A DNA stretch of 64,000 bases, from assembly GCA_950295325.1 (NCBI GenBank), contig OX485804.1, positions 14,200,001-14,264,000 on the forward strand, in the 5' to 3' direction. The notes under the pieces were generated by a model that was not told the origin of the DNA, did no database searches, and saw nothing but the letters and a program-made list of their open reading frames with translations. A program made the position numbers and the translations under genes. This document shows positions 1 to 11,394 of the stretch, one piece after another. This DNA is from Polytrichum commune. Taxonomy: Eukaryota > Streptophyta > Polytrichopsida > Polytrichales > Polytrichaceae. Each line of letters starts with the position of its first letter. Positions within the stretch are counted from its first letter, which is position 1.

Positions 1-359
1 TCTAAATCCACACCCATAGATTTTATATCCATCTAATGGAAGACGGCCAACATTAAGACCACCATACCATGTAGTCCCCATAGTGTCATTGGACTAAGTA
101 AAGGTCTTTGAAACTAATTATGGGATGTCAACATATCTAAAATTAGTAACTTACAAACTAATATCATTTAGGGAAATTATCTTGGTGGTTGTAGTGTACT
201 ATCTTTGATTTTATTTATTTATTTATTTATTTTGGGGGGAACGGTCGGGGCACAACCAAGGATATTTCTGGGAGGTATGAGAAGGAATGATAAGGTGCAT
301 TGATAAATGCCAACTATAAGAACCACTACCAATAATTAAGTAGTGTGTTTGCTCCTCAA

Positions 360-398
360 TTCTACGGTGGTGATGATGCCTCGTGCACTCAAGGAGGG
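360..398 (+). pseudogene. EXPA: Expansin exon-1 remnant, copy 1
   Basis: The plus strand reads FYGGDDASCTQGG, against [12 protein letters not shown] at the end of exon 1 in the two intact expansins of this window. A GTAAG follows, where the intact genes have their first splice donor. No start codon or signal peptide remains upstream in frame. This looks like the 5' end of the decayed expansin whose exon 2 lies at 3,747-4,436. Confidence 0.6.
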
Positions 399-753
399 TA
401 AGTTACATATTGTTTGCTATGCTAATTTAGCTGGTGCATGAGCTCTTGCTCAAGGCTTACAAATTTGGTGTGTTTGGGGACAAAAGTTTGAGGATATGGT
501 GGACATGCATATTAGAAGGTAGCTAGTTGCATAGCAAGATTGGTGATGAGGTGGGTATGGTGGTGTGAGTTGGTGTCAAAAGGGGTGTAATGTACACACA
601 ATCACAACCATGGTGGTTGATATTCGATGGGTGTAGTTTACTTTCTTTGGCTCTATTTTTTGAGGCATGTGAAGGAGAGTTAAGGTGCATTGATCAATGT
701 TGCCAATCGTAATAAGCGCTTCAAAAAAAATTAAGTAGTGTGATTTTCCCTCA

Positions 754-790
754 ATTCTATGGTGGTGCTGACACCCCATGCATTCAAGGT
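754..790 (+). pseudogene. EXPA: Expansin exon-1 remnant, copy 2
   Basis: This reads FYGGADTPCIQG followed by a stop, a second decayed version of the expansin exon-1 end ([12 protein letters not shown] in the intact genes). The sequence upstream, 'aattaagtagtgtg', also precedes copy 1, so the two arose by duplication of a larger block and not by independent capture. Confidence 0.55.
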
Positions 791-2543
791 GCATAGATAG
801 TTGTTGTTGGCTACTATGCTAAGTTACTTAGTTGCATCTTGTATGAATCATGCAAGACAAGTACATGAGCTCTTGCTTAGGACTCATGAATTTGGGATAT
901 TCAAGGAATCTTACTATGGTATCTTAGTTGTTGCATGAATCATGCAAGATGGGTATATGAGCTTTTGGGCAAAGTTCACGAATAATTTGTGATTTTTTGG
1001 GATCAAAATGCGGGGGATGTGGTGGGCTACATTGTAAGCTTGAGTCAGGGTGTGTCGGTGTGATGAGTATGTGACTTGTATGTGGGAGATATGGTGTTTC
1101 AAGGGGCGCTTATGAATCAGTTAAGACAAGTACGTGAGGTCTAGCCCGGGGCTCACAACTTTGGGATGTTTGAGGACCAAAATGTGGGGATATGGTGGAT
1201 TGTATGCATGTCAGTAGCTAGCTGCATAGAATGCATTATAGGCAATGGATGGCAGTGGGAGTTCTTGGTGTTCCATGGCGTGTTTGCTTAGAATCGTAAC
1301 CATGATGGTTGTTGTTGATGAATGGAGTTATTTCCTTTGGCTTTATTTTGAGGATGAGAAGGGAGGGATAAGATCCATCGACGCCAATGGCAATTCCAAG
1401 TACTCTAATCTCATCATTACTATGATAAACGGGCCTGGTTGAGGTGGGGTTGTCAGTATATTGTAGATTTCTTTCTTTTTCTTTGGTTCTATTTTGTTTG
1501 TAATTACTATGTTGTGTTAACTAAGATAGAACTTGGATCCCAAAGCATGGGGGAAGGTTTGTGTGGATGTTTAAGAAACTTTTTCTCTACCCACGGCAGA
1601 ACTGGGTATTCTTACCGGACTCTACATCGTATGAACTAGGTAGCTAACATAACTCTGACCTCGTGGTTACTACTGGCTCCTCCCTTTCTATTGGTACTGC
1701 TCCGTCCATGTCACTCTGCCATGAACATTGCCTTCTCTAGTAGATGATGTTGTGTAACCTATTCTAACTAGTAGATCAACATCATCCTTTAAGTATCTCG
1801 TGCAACTACATTTTCATTAGGTGTGGGAGGATACTAAAGTGGCTACCCTACTTTTGACTTCCCTAGTATTCCTCACATTATTGGTACCGGTACTAACTTC
1901 CTTTACTTGTACCACCACCTTAGCCGTCATTAGTAAGATGTATCTTACTCAACGAGATCTTATCACCTTTCTATTACAACTCTGCATGTAAACTAAACGC
2001 TTAGCCAACTCTATTTCCTATCCAACTACTGGCAGTTCACCTTAGTCATATATATCGACTTAGGAAGTTTACTTGCCTACATATTATTCGGTTGACTAAG
2101 TTATGACTAGTACTACCTAGAAACCTCGGTTCTTCTTGCTACCTTATACAACATTAAATTTTTATTCCAATACTACTCTCCATTCTTATCACAGTCATTT
2201 GGCATCACTACTTCTCTAATCCTACTTACCAAGATTACACTTAATCGACTCATTCCTTCCAAAACTATTGGATTTTCACTAAAGACACAATTCAACACAC
2301 CCTTTCAATGCATAAAAAACGAGTTAGAACTTTCCATCACTACCATACATACCATCAACTACTATCAAGAGGTAACCCAACACAAATTCGTCATACAAAA
2401 AATTGGTCACACTCAACATTGTTCACTCTTATCTTAAATTTTTTTTTCCTAATTCTATCTCAATTTCCTTGCTTCGAGTCCTAACTATTCCTTCACCAAT
2501 GGTTTTTCTTCATTGGAACTTCCTACCTTATCTTGATCTAGTC

Positions 2544-3316
2544 CCATGGGGGGTGGACTCTTCATACCACGTATGAACTAACGTGAGTATAAGGAGGGGC
2601 ATTATTTGAGGCATTTGTTCTTTTCGTTTACTTTTTCTAACTTTTTTAGCACCAACAAATTCATTCAAACGTACATCATATATACATAAGGGAGAAATAT
2701 TATTTTTCTCTAGTGTGTACATTTATAAAGGTTATTTAAGAATGTTGAAGTAAGGGTAGATGTATAAAAGGGGTCCCTAGAGTTGAGAGGAGAAAATGAC
2801 AATAGATGTGTTGGTTCATCCAATTTGTGTTTTCATCCATTGTTGTCATCCGGTGATTGTCCTTAATGACTACCTTGTCCATTATTATTGGGGTTTGCAT
2901 TTGGGTTTTAGGTTTTTACAAACTAGAGGCGTTTGGAGCACTCATGGGCTCCCTTGAGTTTTGCTATCTAGATTGTGCTAAGTTATTATCCTCTTGCCTT
3001 TGTTTGCTTGATGTAATTATCGAGTAACATGCTATGGATGAAAAAATGTTCAATGACTTTCTCATTGGAAAGTGAAAGTGGGTTGTATATGTAATAAATG
3101 CTTATTTAATTTGAGATTTATACTTTGTATATGTAGTGGAGACATTGTTATGCATCACACTAGAAAACTTAGTATAAATACATGAGTCCATTTTCTAGCA
3201 TGTTGTTAGTACATATACATTTGTTTCATTCTATACACTTCTCATATATAGGGGATTTAATCTCATGGTGACCCACGCATGTCATTTAGGTTTCAAATGA
3301 AGAGTCCACCCCATGA
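2544..3316 (+). mobile_element. hAT-like non-autonomous element, copy 1
   Basis: The 773-bp element has terminal inverted repeats built on CATGGGG(GG)TGGACTCTTCAT and its complement. It is flanked by 8-bp target duplications ATCTAGTC (2,536-2,543) and ATCTAATC (3,317-3,324), with one mismatch. The 8-bp length points to the hAT superfamily. A long inverted copy of the same element lies at 11,491-12,125 and a partial copy at 22,285-22,665. The inside has TATA-like stretches (near 3,172) but no transposase frame. It sits between the exon-1 and exon-2 remnants of the expansin pseudogene. Confidence 0.65.
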
Positions 3317-3746
3317 ATCTAATCCTCTTTTCGACTAACCCTTATCCCTTCCTATTTACTTCTACATTATGCTACTTAGTTAAGGTAACTCCTAATTACC
3401 ATTAACAATGGAGTAGGTCATTATTCTCATACGGATTTTCTAGTAGAATCCTTAAATTATGTGTTACGAATCTAGGTGGAGTTAGTACCGAGGTTGCTGT
3501 GCTTGCATGGCATCCTTTTGCAAAGTGGCGAGTCACTCTTGTAATTGAGAAACATTTTTAGTCCATTTCGAGAGGGTGGGCTACAATGCTAGCGAGAATA
3601 TACATTAATTGGTGTAGCTAAGCCCCAAGCCAAGTGATGTGCAAGAATCCACATTGCCATCGTTGTCTTGTGAGTAAGTGGTTTGGATGTTGAAGCTAAC
3701 ATGCTACAAGTATTTGAGCATTCTTAGTGCATGGTGATGATGGTTT

Positions 3747-4436
3747 GGTGTTGTTTATGGATTTGGGAACCTTATAGCACATGCTATGGGACCAACACGA
3801 CGGCCTTGAACGCGACGTTGTTCAACACGAGTCTCAATTATGGCGCTTGCTATGAGTTGGTGTGCGATCCTTGTGGCTCTTAGTACTATTTGGGAGGCTT
3901 AAGGTAGGGGTGGCAATTTCCGTCCAAATTTCAGATGTGCCTAGTTGGGATGTTGAAACTATTTTTTTTATAAATTTTGAGTGCTCCGCAAAGCTGGTGC
4001 AAGAGCATCTATGAAAAAATCAAAATTTTCCAGCATGTCTATGATTTCCTACAATTTTTTAAAGGAAACCTTGTAGAGTGACCAACACTCGCACATAGGG
4101 TACGTGGTATATCCACAAGCTGGATTTCTAAAACCGACCACTGGCAGCCAATGAAATGCTGGCAGCGCTGTGAATGGTAAAAGCACCTTGGTAGGTGCTT
4201 TTGTAAACCCAGGTAAAAGCACCTAGATAGGGGCTTCCAACCCTAGGGGTCGACTTTAGGACCCGCATGGAAATTGCCACCCCTACCTTAGTGGTGGTGA
4301 TGGCCACCAATTTCTACCCCTCTAGCTCCAATGGTGGATGATGTGATACCTCCAAGTGGCATTTTGACCTGGCGAAACCCATGTTATGCTAAATTGCCCA
4401 GGTGATCGGCAGTGTCATCCCCGTCAACTACCCCGT
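3747..4436 (+). pseudogene. EXPA: Expansin pseudogene, exon 2, split by a MITE
   Basis: Two pieces, 3,747-3,901 and 4,287-4,436, align across most of exon 2 of the intact expansins. The first gives GFGNL, then after a one-base deletion YSTCYGTNTTAL and GACYELVCDPCGS, then a stop. The second gives VVVMATNF, SSNGG, a stop in place of Trp, HFDLAKP, and VIPVNY. Several cysteines and the GGWC tryptophan are lost. The break between the pieces is exactly a 385-bp MITE. With in-frame stops and a frameshift it cannot encode an expansin. It lies on the same strand as the two intact genes about 38 and 48 kb downstream, so it is probably an old member of the same local family. Confidence 0.85.
3902..4286. 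mobile_element. MITE inserted in expansin pseudogene exon 2
   Basis: The 385-bp element starts AGGTAGGGGTGGCAATTTCC and ends with the near-complement GGAAATTGCCACCCCTAC. Four bases, CTTA, occur on both sides (3,898-3,901 and 4,287-4,290). Removing the element plus one CTTA restores the expansin reading GGC-TTA-GTG-GTG-GTG, which supports this boundary. The AGGGGTGGCAA terminus resembles hAT-type MITEs, but the duplication seen is 3-4 bp and not 8, so the superfamily stays open. Confidence 0.7.
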
Positions 4437-4499
4437 GTAGGTTAATTAATCAACTATGCACTTGAGGCCTATGATGCATGCCAAATAAATCACAACTAT

Positions 4500-4590
4500 A
4501 TTGACTGGGAATGAGCTGGGGATACGACCATTGTTGTTTCTTCCGACTTGAGAGCTAACCCCACCGACTCGGACAAATGTTTCTTGCTAG
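4500..4590 (+). pseudogene. Possible expansin exon-3 scrap
   Basis: The end of this stretch, 'gctaaccccaccgac' followed by 'tcggacaaatgtttc', loosely parallels the intact exon-3 end that encodes [13 protein letters not shown] preceding GAGCTGGGG may match the RNWGQ region. Most of exon 3 would be deleted. The match is weak, but it lies in the right order and orientation after exon 2. Confidence 0.25.
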
Positions 4591-4599
4591 TATTGGTTG

Positions 4600-6430
4600 T
4601 TGGAGCTTTGTAAGGTAAATCAACATGCTTAACTCATCATGCCTAACCATATCTCACCATGTATAAGCAAAATTCTCTCTCCTTGCTTCGTGATTGTACA
4701 AGCGTAACCTCTTTACTATGACATGATTGGATGATACGACAACCTCAATATAAATAATGACACTAATATTGCAAACCAAACTTTCTAGTTAAAATCTACC
4801 TCTGTAATACGATTGTGACATACGATTGTGACAATTGTTAATACAACAACCTTGGTCCCCCAAATTGTTATATCATAAAGGTAAATAAATGTATATATAT
4901 GACATGTCCCACACATGTATGAGTACATAATTAGTTTACATTTATGTAACTTTCACATATGAAATGTGGATAAGAGAAAATTTAATGCTAAATGATGTTC
5001 AAACATGGGAACTAAGGGAACTAGGTTCTCTATCTCAAAACCTAATCAAGAGACTCATAACCTTTTGTCTCTTTCACATCAATTTTTCACCTTCACCCTA
5101 AACCAAGGTGCACAATTTGTTTTCGAGCATTTTGAGCTCAATATTTATTAGATTGCTTTGATCTACATATTGTTGGAAAGCTCTTTGAATTTCCCTTTTT
5201 TGATGGTAGTTTGTGTCCAACTTTGGATGTTGATGAGAGACCTCCACCTTTTGTGAAACTTTTGGATGCTCAACATCATGCTCAGTTGTTAGCCACATTC
5301 TTTTATAGATAACTCATCAGTGTTTACTCCAATAGACGTAATGGAACTACATGCCATATCAAAGAAGATACATGCTGCTAGATTGAAATGGCAACATTAG
5401 CGGACTATCAATTCTTGCTTCAAGTCCACATAGATCTCATGAAAGGAATCTGCATATTTATAAAGATATTGGAAAGAAAATTTGTTTTGCTTTCACGAAG
5501 TACCTCGCTATCATGACAAAGAGGTCCAGTTTGTCATACTATTGAGTGTGTGACACCTTAATAATACGACGGTTTTCTCGTTTCCCAAGCGTGTCATATT
5601 AAAGAGGTCGGAGTGTAGTTAAGAAGGACTCTTTCTGCTGGGCGCATGTGAAGAGCTTCACGGGCCAAGACCTCTTAACCCTAATCGGTCGACAGTGAGA
5701 AATATTGGTTGCAATCGAAGCAGCAAGCATGCATATGCAAGAAATATGGAATGGCCATGCTCCCACAATAGCCAATGCATCCTACAACAACACATTCATT
5801 TTAAGTAACCCACTCACCTGCCTGTTGAAGGGAAAAAAAAAAACAAGAAAGCACGTCATACATATGCATCATTCTTCCACCTGGATCGAACCAATGTGCA
5901 GCAATTGGTGTCTGCACTCTTCCTCATCAAGTTGCAGTGCATTCTTTGGGAACGATTAAATGTCACTGAAGCCATAACCTGCACTCCTCTGGGGCAGGCT
6001 GGAGTGGAGTGGAGTGTACCGCCGAGGTCAAAGTCTATACTTGCTAAAACCATGACACGATTTTGACACCCATTTGCTAAAAAATAAGACTGATCCAGGA
6101 TGACACCTTCTCCACAGTGGTTGCAACTTGAACAACATGTGTGTTGGTCACTTAACAGTGTCAGATTAGTGTCCTTTTTGTGTGGAAAAGGACCATGTTT
6201 CCTTCTAGTGTGTGGAGGTTGTTGAGGTGTGTCGATCAATTTGTGCACTTATGAATGCACATTTCAACACCACCCGCTCCTTCAAGTGTATTATGACAAC
6301 ATAATCACCATCGACATCATCGCTATCCTCGCTCTTGTCACCCTCCTCGTCCCCATAACCCAGTCTTTTTGTTGAATTGGCTGCAGACCATATTTCAGTA
6401 TCCATTGCCAAGACTCACATTTGTGAAAGC
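4600..6430. other. Intergenic, no supported gene
   Basis: AT-rich DNA with short open frames on both strands (the longest at 5,856-6,248 minus, 130 codons). None shows a recognisable domain. An ATATATATGACATG stretch at 4,892-4,905 is low complexity. No inverted-repeat element with clear ends was found here. Confidence 0.5.
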
Positions 6431-6527
6431 TACACTAAATATGATATTCAGTGTCACCGATTCTAGATGTCTTGCTCAATACTAAATTGCTCAATACCAT
6501 ATGGCACTAAATATCATATTTAATGTA
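6431..6527. mobile_element. TA-type MITE, short copy
   Basis: The 97-bp element has ends TACACTAAATATGATATT and AATATCATATTTAATGTA (with a few mismatches), with TA at both extremities. Three longer relatives with the same palindromic ends lie at 9,044-9,275, 29,528-29,846 and 54,968-55,331. The TA target and lack of coding capacity fit a Tc1/mariner-type (Stowaway-like) MITE. Confidence 0.55.
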
Positions 6528-7175
6528 GCTGTTGATATCTCATTCACTGACATGCATTGATGCACAGTGAAACCCCGGCCCACCCCATCCAGGAAAAAGA
6601 ATTTTAATTAATTGTGAGAATCACACTTGCCATGACACATGATTGTAAGATGGTTCCTTGTGTCAATTAAATTAGTACAGTGGAGTAAGTCGTTACGTCA
6701 AGTCAACTAAGCTAGATTTTGCATGTCCCACAACAACAGCTTTCTTTGATGAGCCCATCTAATTAATTAAGCTGTAAATGAATGGTATGCATTTTCCAAG
6801 TGTGCGCATATATAAGCTTTGATGCTTATCCTCATTGGCAGTTATATAATTTTGTGTCAGCTAGCTGAGACATGCTGCTTACTCTGAAATAATTTCTCAA
6901 CATGTCACCGGAGAGTGAGTGAGTGAGGAGCCTTAACTACTGTAGTGGGTCAACTAGATTCGCATGTTGCAGAAACATGAGGCACTCTCTCTTCATGAGC
7001 CCTAGCCTGGACCTTAAATTTTGATGTCGTTGCCATTGTGCTGCATCAATGTTATATATCCAAGAAGTCTTGGGCTCTTCAAAGTTGAATCAATTGTAAG
7101 TAGTTCATCAATGTGTCAGTCGCGTAAAGTGGGCCAGTTTCTTAACACATTGCACAACCGTTCTTGCATACATAC
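6528..7175. other. Intergenic, nothing recognised
   Basis: I see no gene, RNA gene or bounded repeat in this AT-rich stretch between two inverted-repeat elements. Confidence 0.5.
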
Positions 7176-8525
7176 TACCGTACGTTAAGGGCAGCTTCGG
7201 CACAAAATAATTCTAAAAATAGACGCCGAAAATTTTGGAAAATTATTGACATTTTTTGCCGAATATAAAATTAATTAATTTTCAAAAGTGCCGAAAAGTA
7301 AGAAATTTTAACTTCTCACTAGAATTTTACTTACACTGGAAGCATATATGAATTCTAAAGGAGAGAAGGTGCTCCTTTTGTAATCAAGCTCACTTACATT
7401 AGTCCACAAAGAATATGGGTTAAGAAGTAGCAAGACTCTAAGTGAGGCTTTTCAAATGTGTTGTACACAATTTTTTGGAGTCCAATTGAGCATAGAAGAT
7501 GAAGTTTTATAGAATTTTGTCCAACTAACAAAAGTTGAGAAATCAAGTAATCTTCCACCTCCAACAAGTTTTGTGTCAAAATAAGTCTTTATGCGAAAGA
7601 TATGGACAAAACATTGCAGCCGTGTAAAGATCAAAAAATTAAAATGCGTTCATAACAGTTTTTCAGAGCTCATTTGTGCATAGAAGATCAACATTTTTGG
7701 AAATTTGTTGCTCTAAGAAAAGTTCAGAAATCAAGTAATCTTCCACCTCGAACAAGTTTTGTGTCAAAATAAGTCTTTATGCGAAAGATATGGACAAAAC
7801 ATTGCAGCTGTGTAAATATCAAAAAATTAAAATGCGTTCATAACAGTTTTTCAGAGCTCATTTGTGCATAGAAGATCAACATTTTTGGAATTTTGTTGCT
7901 CTAAGAAAAGTTCAGAAATCAAGTAATCTTCCACCTCGAACAAGTTTTGTGTCAAAATAAGTCTTTATGCGAAAGATATGGACAAAACATTGCAGCCGTG
8001 TAAAGATCAAAAAATTAAAATGCGTTCATAACAGTTTTTCGGAGCTCATTTGTGCATAGAAGATCAACTTTTTTGGAATTTTGTTGCTCTAAGAAAAGTT
8101 TAGAAATCAAGTAATCTTTCACCTCCAACAAATTTTATGTCATTTGAAGACTCTATGCAAAAGTTATGCGTGTTATAAAAATGAAGTCTAACTAGGTGCT
8201 TCACCTCAAACTTTACATATCCCATATGCATTGTTGAACACAACTCCACTCTACTTGTATAAAGCACAGAGCATTCTCAACTCTTCACGAAATCGTGAAA
8301 GATTTATATCTTTTGTAAAACTCTTCACACAAATTGTGAAATCGTGAATGAACATCCTTGTTTACTGTTAGATAATAACTTCTTGGATGTATGCCGAAAT
8401 TGCATTATTAAACTATTTAAAATGCTGAAATTTTTAGTAATTTTTTTTTTGCCGCCGAACACTGTTTTTTTACTTTTAATGATTATTCGGCAAGAGACCG
8501 CCGAAGCTGCCCTTAACGTACGGTA
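7176..8525. mobile_element. 1.35 kb terminal-inverted-repeat element with internal satellite
   Basis: The ends are strictly complementary over TACCGTACGTTAAGGG and on through CAGCTTCGGC. Imperfect complementarity continues inward, with CCGAAAA-type motifs on the left and GCCGAA on the right. TTAA occurs at both seams, and so does the palindromic CGTACG outside it, so the true target duplication cannot be chosen by eye. There is no transposase frame. The centre is filled by 188-bp tandem repeats (separate entry). Non-autonomous DNA transposon; superfamily unresolved. Confidence 0.6.
7440..8140 (+). repeat. 188-bp tandem repeat, three copies plus a diverged one
   Basis: The phrase 'catttgtgcatagaagatcaa' starts at 7,671, 7,859 and 8,047, an exact spacing of 188 bp. 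A diverged earlier copy ('attgagcatagaagatgaag') starts near 7,482. Copies are nearly identical, so the amplification is younger than most repeats in the window. It sits inside the inverted-repeat element 7,176-8,525. Confidence 0.8.
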
Positions 8526-9043
8526 CTCTACGACAGATTTCCAAAGGGGGTTGTATTATGTAATTAATGCACTTGAGCCAGGGTTGGACTACGTAATGGG
8601 CAATAGCAGCAAAACATCCATGGTTATGGGACATTAGTGGTCTGCTTGTGGATTTAAAATATAGGTTATGCATGAAATATCCTCAGTCTATGTGGATAGA
8701 AAAGTGCAAGGGAGTTCTTGGAAGTGGCCTGATGAGAGTCCAGTTATGGTTTGGTATCATCTTTTTCCTTTTTGTTGGTATCATATGGGTATTTGTAATG
8801 AGTAAATTCTTATTTGATACTAGTAGGGTATGAGTCTTCGTTGGTTTTTTTTAGTTTTAAAGATCACTTGGGTCTATATATACCGTCACCACGGTAATAT
8901 CAGCCTCCGTAGTTGCCACTCTTTCTCTTATATCCCCAAACCCTAGAAAATGGAGATTCTCACTTTAACTCCCACACTCTATGTTGTCACATTTCCCTCC
9001 CATATACGACAAGTTTCGACATCACTCCTAGAACGGCTCTAGC
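8526..9043. other. Intergenic, nothing recognised
   Basis: No gene. The phrase 'tgtcacatttccctccc' near 8,985 recurs as 'tgtcacatttctctccc' near 59,018, a dispersed repeat of unknown type. Confidence 0.4.
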
Positions 9044-9275
9044 TACACGAAATGTGATATGTAGTGTCACTTAATTACAATTTGGAATTACGCAACGCTA
9101 CAACAAACCTCATTGTGCATCTCATCTTTTTACCTGACAAAGATCGAATTGGTTGTTTAAACATTACGAAACGGTTAAAAGAGATACTTGGTAAGAAATC
9201 ACATTACTGGGAAGAAAGATATTATGAACGCATAACTCCAAATAGTAAGTGACACTAAACATCACATCTGGTGTA
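9044..9275. mobile_element. TA-type MITE, 232 bp
   Basis: Ends are TACACGAAATGTGATATGTA with GTGTCAC following, and GTGACACTAAACATCACATC running to GGTGTA. Both extremities are TA. The inverted ends match the family at 6,431, 29,528 and 54,968 with more divergence. No coding capacity. Confidence 0.55.
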
Positions 9276-10228
9276 CCATTCACTGCCACACTTAGAGATC
9301 GGTGTGGCAAGAGAAAGGGAAAAAGGAGGCCCAGCAATTCGACACTTGGCAGTGGCGTGGAGTGGTGCCAGGGCATCTTCTTGGCCGCCTGAGAATACAA
9401 AGCCGGGTATACATGAGATGAAAGTGCAAGTGCAGAGATCGATGGAGTGGAGATGGTATGGTCACAAACCCGAAAATGGAAAGGCCAGGCCAAAGATCCA
9501 TCAGATTGAGAGAGTTCATGAAGGTCTGATCTCTCTCCTCAACTTCGATCACCAGTTGCATATACTGTCGTGCATCGGTTTTTGTGAACTTGGGTTCGTG
9601 GAGTTGGACCAAATTGGTGAAGTCCAGTTTCTCATCAGTTGCAAGATTTCGGGGCTGGACAAGTTGGCAACCAAGAGTTGGTAGTTGGAAAAAATGGCGG
9701 TGATTTCCTCGATCCGAGGTTCACATTTGTGAACTCGATCTTGTACATTGAGCGTTTGTTGCTCCTGTAACAAGAATATCGGTGAACTTTTGATGCGTTA
9801 TCTGTGGTGTCGATGGTCTTCCTGTGTGTCAGTTCAAAGTGCAACATTGCAATCCTGAAATTGGTGATTTCATACATAAGACAAAGTGAGAATAATCACA
9901 TGGTTACGTGGAGCCATTGAGTAGGTGACGAAGGATTGTAAGTTTGAAAGCCTTGATGGGCGCCTTAAGGAAAGAAATTAGTCGTCATAGTCACATGTTG
10001 GGGACTTAAATCCCGTCTATCCAAACCATGTGGAAGGTATCACGGGGTCTGTGTCGTTGGGAAACCCGTGACAACCCCACCAACACAATATTCATTAAAA
10101 TGAGAGTTTTCCAGTGAATTGAGAGTACATAAAGCAAACTATTAATCCAAGAATGAAATGAAAACCACTGGAAAGTTGTGGAGTACAAGTAAAAAAATAG
10201 CATTTGATTTTCCACGGTAAATTCCGCC
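9276..10228. other. Intergenic, overlapping open frames of unclear meaning
   Basis: Open frames of 74-137 codons overlap on both strands between 9,271 and 9,877, with none clearly favoured. The minus-strand frame at 9,549-9,773 has a peptide-like composition but matches no family I know. I treat the stretch as non-coding or as remnant retroelement sequence. Confidence 0.3.
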
Positions 10229-10550
10229 GTAGTTTCCATTAAAATGAGAGTATGTTAAGCTGGGAAATCGACTCATTTAGGTCGACTCAACCTAAATTGA
10301 CAACATATTGTCCTCATTTAGGTTGACTCAACCTAAATTGACTAACATAATTGTCATCATTTAGGTCGATTCAACCTAAATTAACAACATAATGTCCTCA
10401 TTTAGGTTGACTCAACCTAAATTGACAACATAATGTCCTCATTTAGGTCAACTCAACCTAAATTGACAAAAAATTGTCCTCATTTAAGTCGACTCAACCT
10501 AAATGAGTTGATTTCCCAGCTTAACATACTCTCGTTTTAATGGAAACTAC
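10229..10550. mobile_element. 322-bp foldback filled with a palindromic ~41-bp repeat
   Basis: The outer arms (10,229-10,285 and about 10,500-10,550) are near-perfect complements beginning GTAGTTTCCATTAAAATGAG. Between them are six copies of a palindrome built on ATTTAGGTTGACTCAACCTA, with variants ggtcgactcaacc and ggtcaactcaacc, separated by 'ttgacaacataatgtcctc'. No target duplication is visible. The whole element could fold into one cruciform made of smaller ones. Confidence 0.75.
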
Positions 10551-10679
10551 ATGTCTAAAGTATAATCTAGTATTTATCAACCTAACATGACTTTTAGGTG
10601 TCCAAATGGCCAATATTATTTTGAGAGGATCCCACTCTCTCAAAATATTGAATTTCGTGTTCACCGCGTTGAAAATCAC

Positions 10680-11230
10680 ATTTGATGATATCGAGGAGGT
10701 TTTGGTTTACTAAATAGTGGAGCTCTTTCCATCTCTCGTGGAAGAAACTAGATTACCTCCACCTCAAGAATTTTCTCAAATACGCATGTGAGTTGTATTT
10801 GAAGCAACCAGCGATACCACCACAACGCAAGATCATTGTTGCATACGGCACCTCGAATTATAGGCTTGCCATTGGAAGCAAGATGGTGGTCAAGTGTCCC
10901 CATCTCTAGGGATACTAGATTATGCCTATTCTACTTTTATAACGCAATTGAAAATGAGGCATACTTTGTGTTGGAGTGTCCCCTATGTATCCCCATCAAA
11001 GATAGGGCTCTTTCATCAGTATTTGAGAAGGTAGTATTAGGGATCCTCCAGTCTTTCTTTGAACCAACAAGTTGACATAGCCTCTATCTTGTGGAGGTTG
11101 TTGCACTATGCCACTCTAGGGAAATAGCTTGTTTGAAACCATCTTGATATATTTCTATTCCCATTAGCATTTGGGCTTCCCGGACTTCGATATCAATTTC
11201 AGTCCAACTTCCAAGCTCGAGAAAGTTGGG
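10680..11230 (+). pseudogene. LINE-like ORF fragment, C-terminal zinc-knuckle region
   Basis: The plus strand at 10,836-11,075 reads RLAIGSKWWSS, VPISRDTRLC and YFVLECPL, followed by VFEKVVLGILQSFF. A second copy at 32,290-32,950 (minus) carries the equivalent HFVLECSLY and SLFEKVVLRSLKSFF, and similarity continues at the nucleotide level on both sides of the open frame. The pattern C-x(n)-H-F-x-L-E-C-P-L-Y with arginine-rich surroundings resembles the zinc-binding tail after the reverse transcriptase of LINE-type retrotransposons (known family feature; assignment inferred). The upstream first cysteine pair is damaged and frames are broken, so this is a dead fragment. Confidence 0.45.
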
Positions 11231-11394
11231 ATCCAAAATACCCCTTTACGAACCTTGCCTTTTGGACTCAAGAATCGAGATTAACTCCAAATCCCTCCAA
11301 GCTAAGATTCAAGTTTGGTTTTTCAAAATGGACTAAAACCCTAGTGTAAACTATTTGGGTCCAAAAAATTTCTCTCAAGCAATTTTTTTTTGCT

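Larger units (their letters stand above)
180..1442 (+). repeat. Degenerate tandem units carrying expansin exon-1 remnants
   Basis: Two to three diverged copies of the same block follow each other. Shared landmarks are a phrase like 'aaggtgcattgat' (about 295, 685 and, weaker, 1370), 'catgagctcttgc' (about 442 and 865), and 'ggatatggtgg' (about 493 and 1188). The first two units each contain an expansin exon-1-like stretch, listed separately; the third lacks it. I infer local duplication of the 5' part of an expansin pseudogene followed by decay. Short open frames at 1,245-1,639 fall in this repeat and show no protein family I recognise. Confidence 0.5.

Noticed and set aside
5856-6248. 130-codon minus-strand frame with a Cys-rich patch
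   Set aside because: The Cys/His spacing fits no zinc-binding domain and the composition is mixed; no support from context.
9271-9877. Overlapping frames on both strands, up to 137 codons
   Set aside because: No frame is clearly favoured and no family is recognisable.
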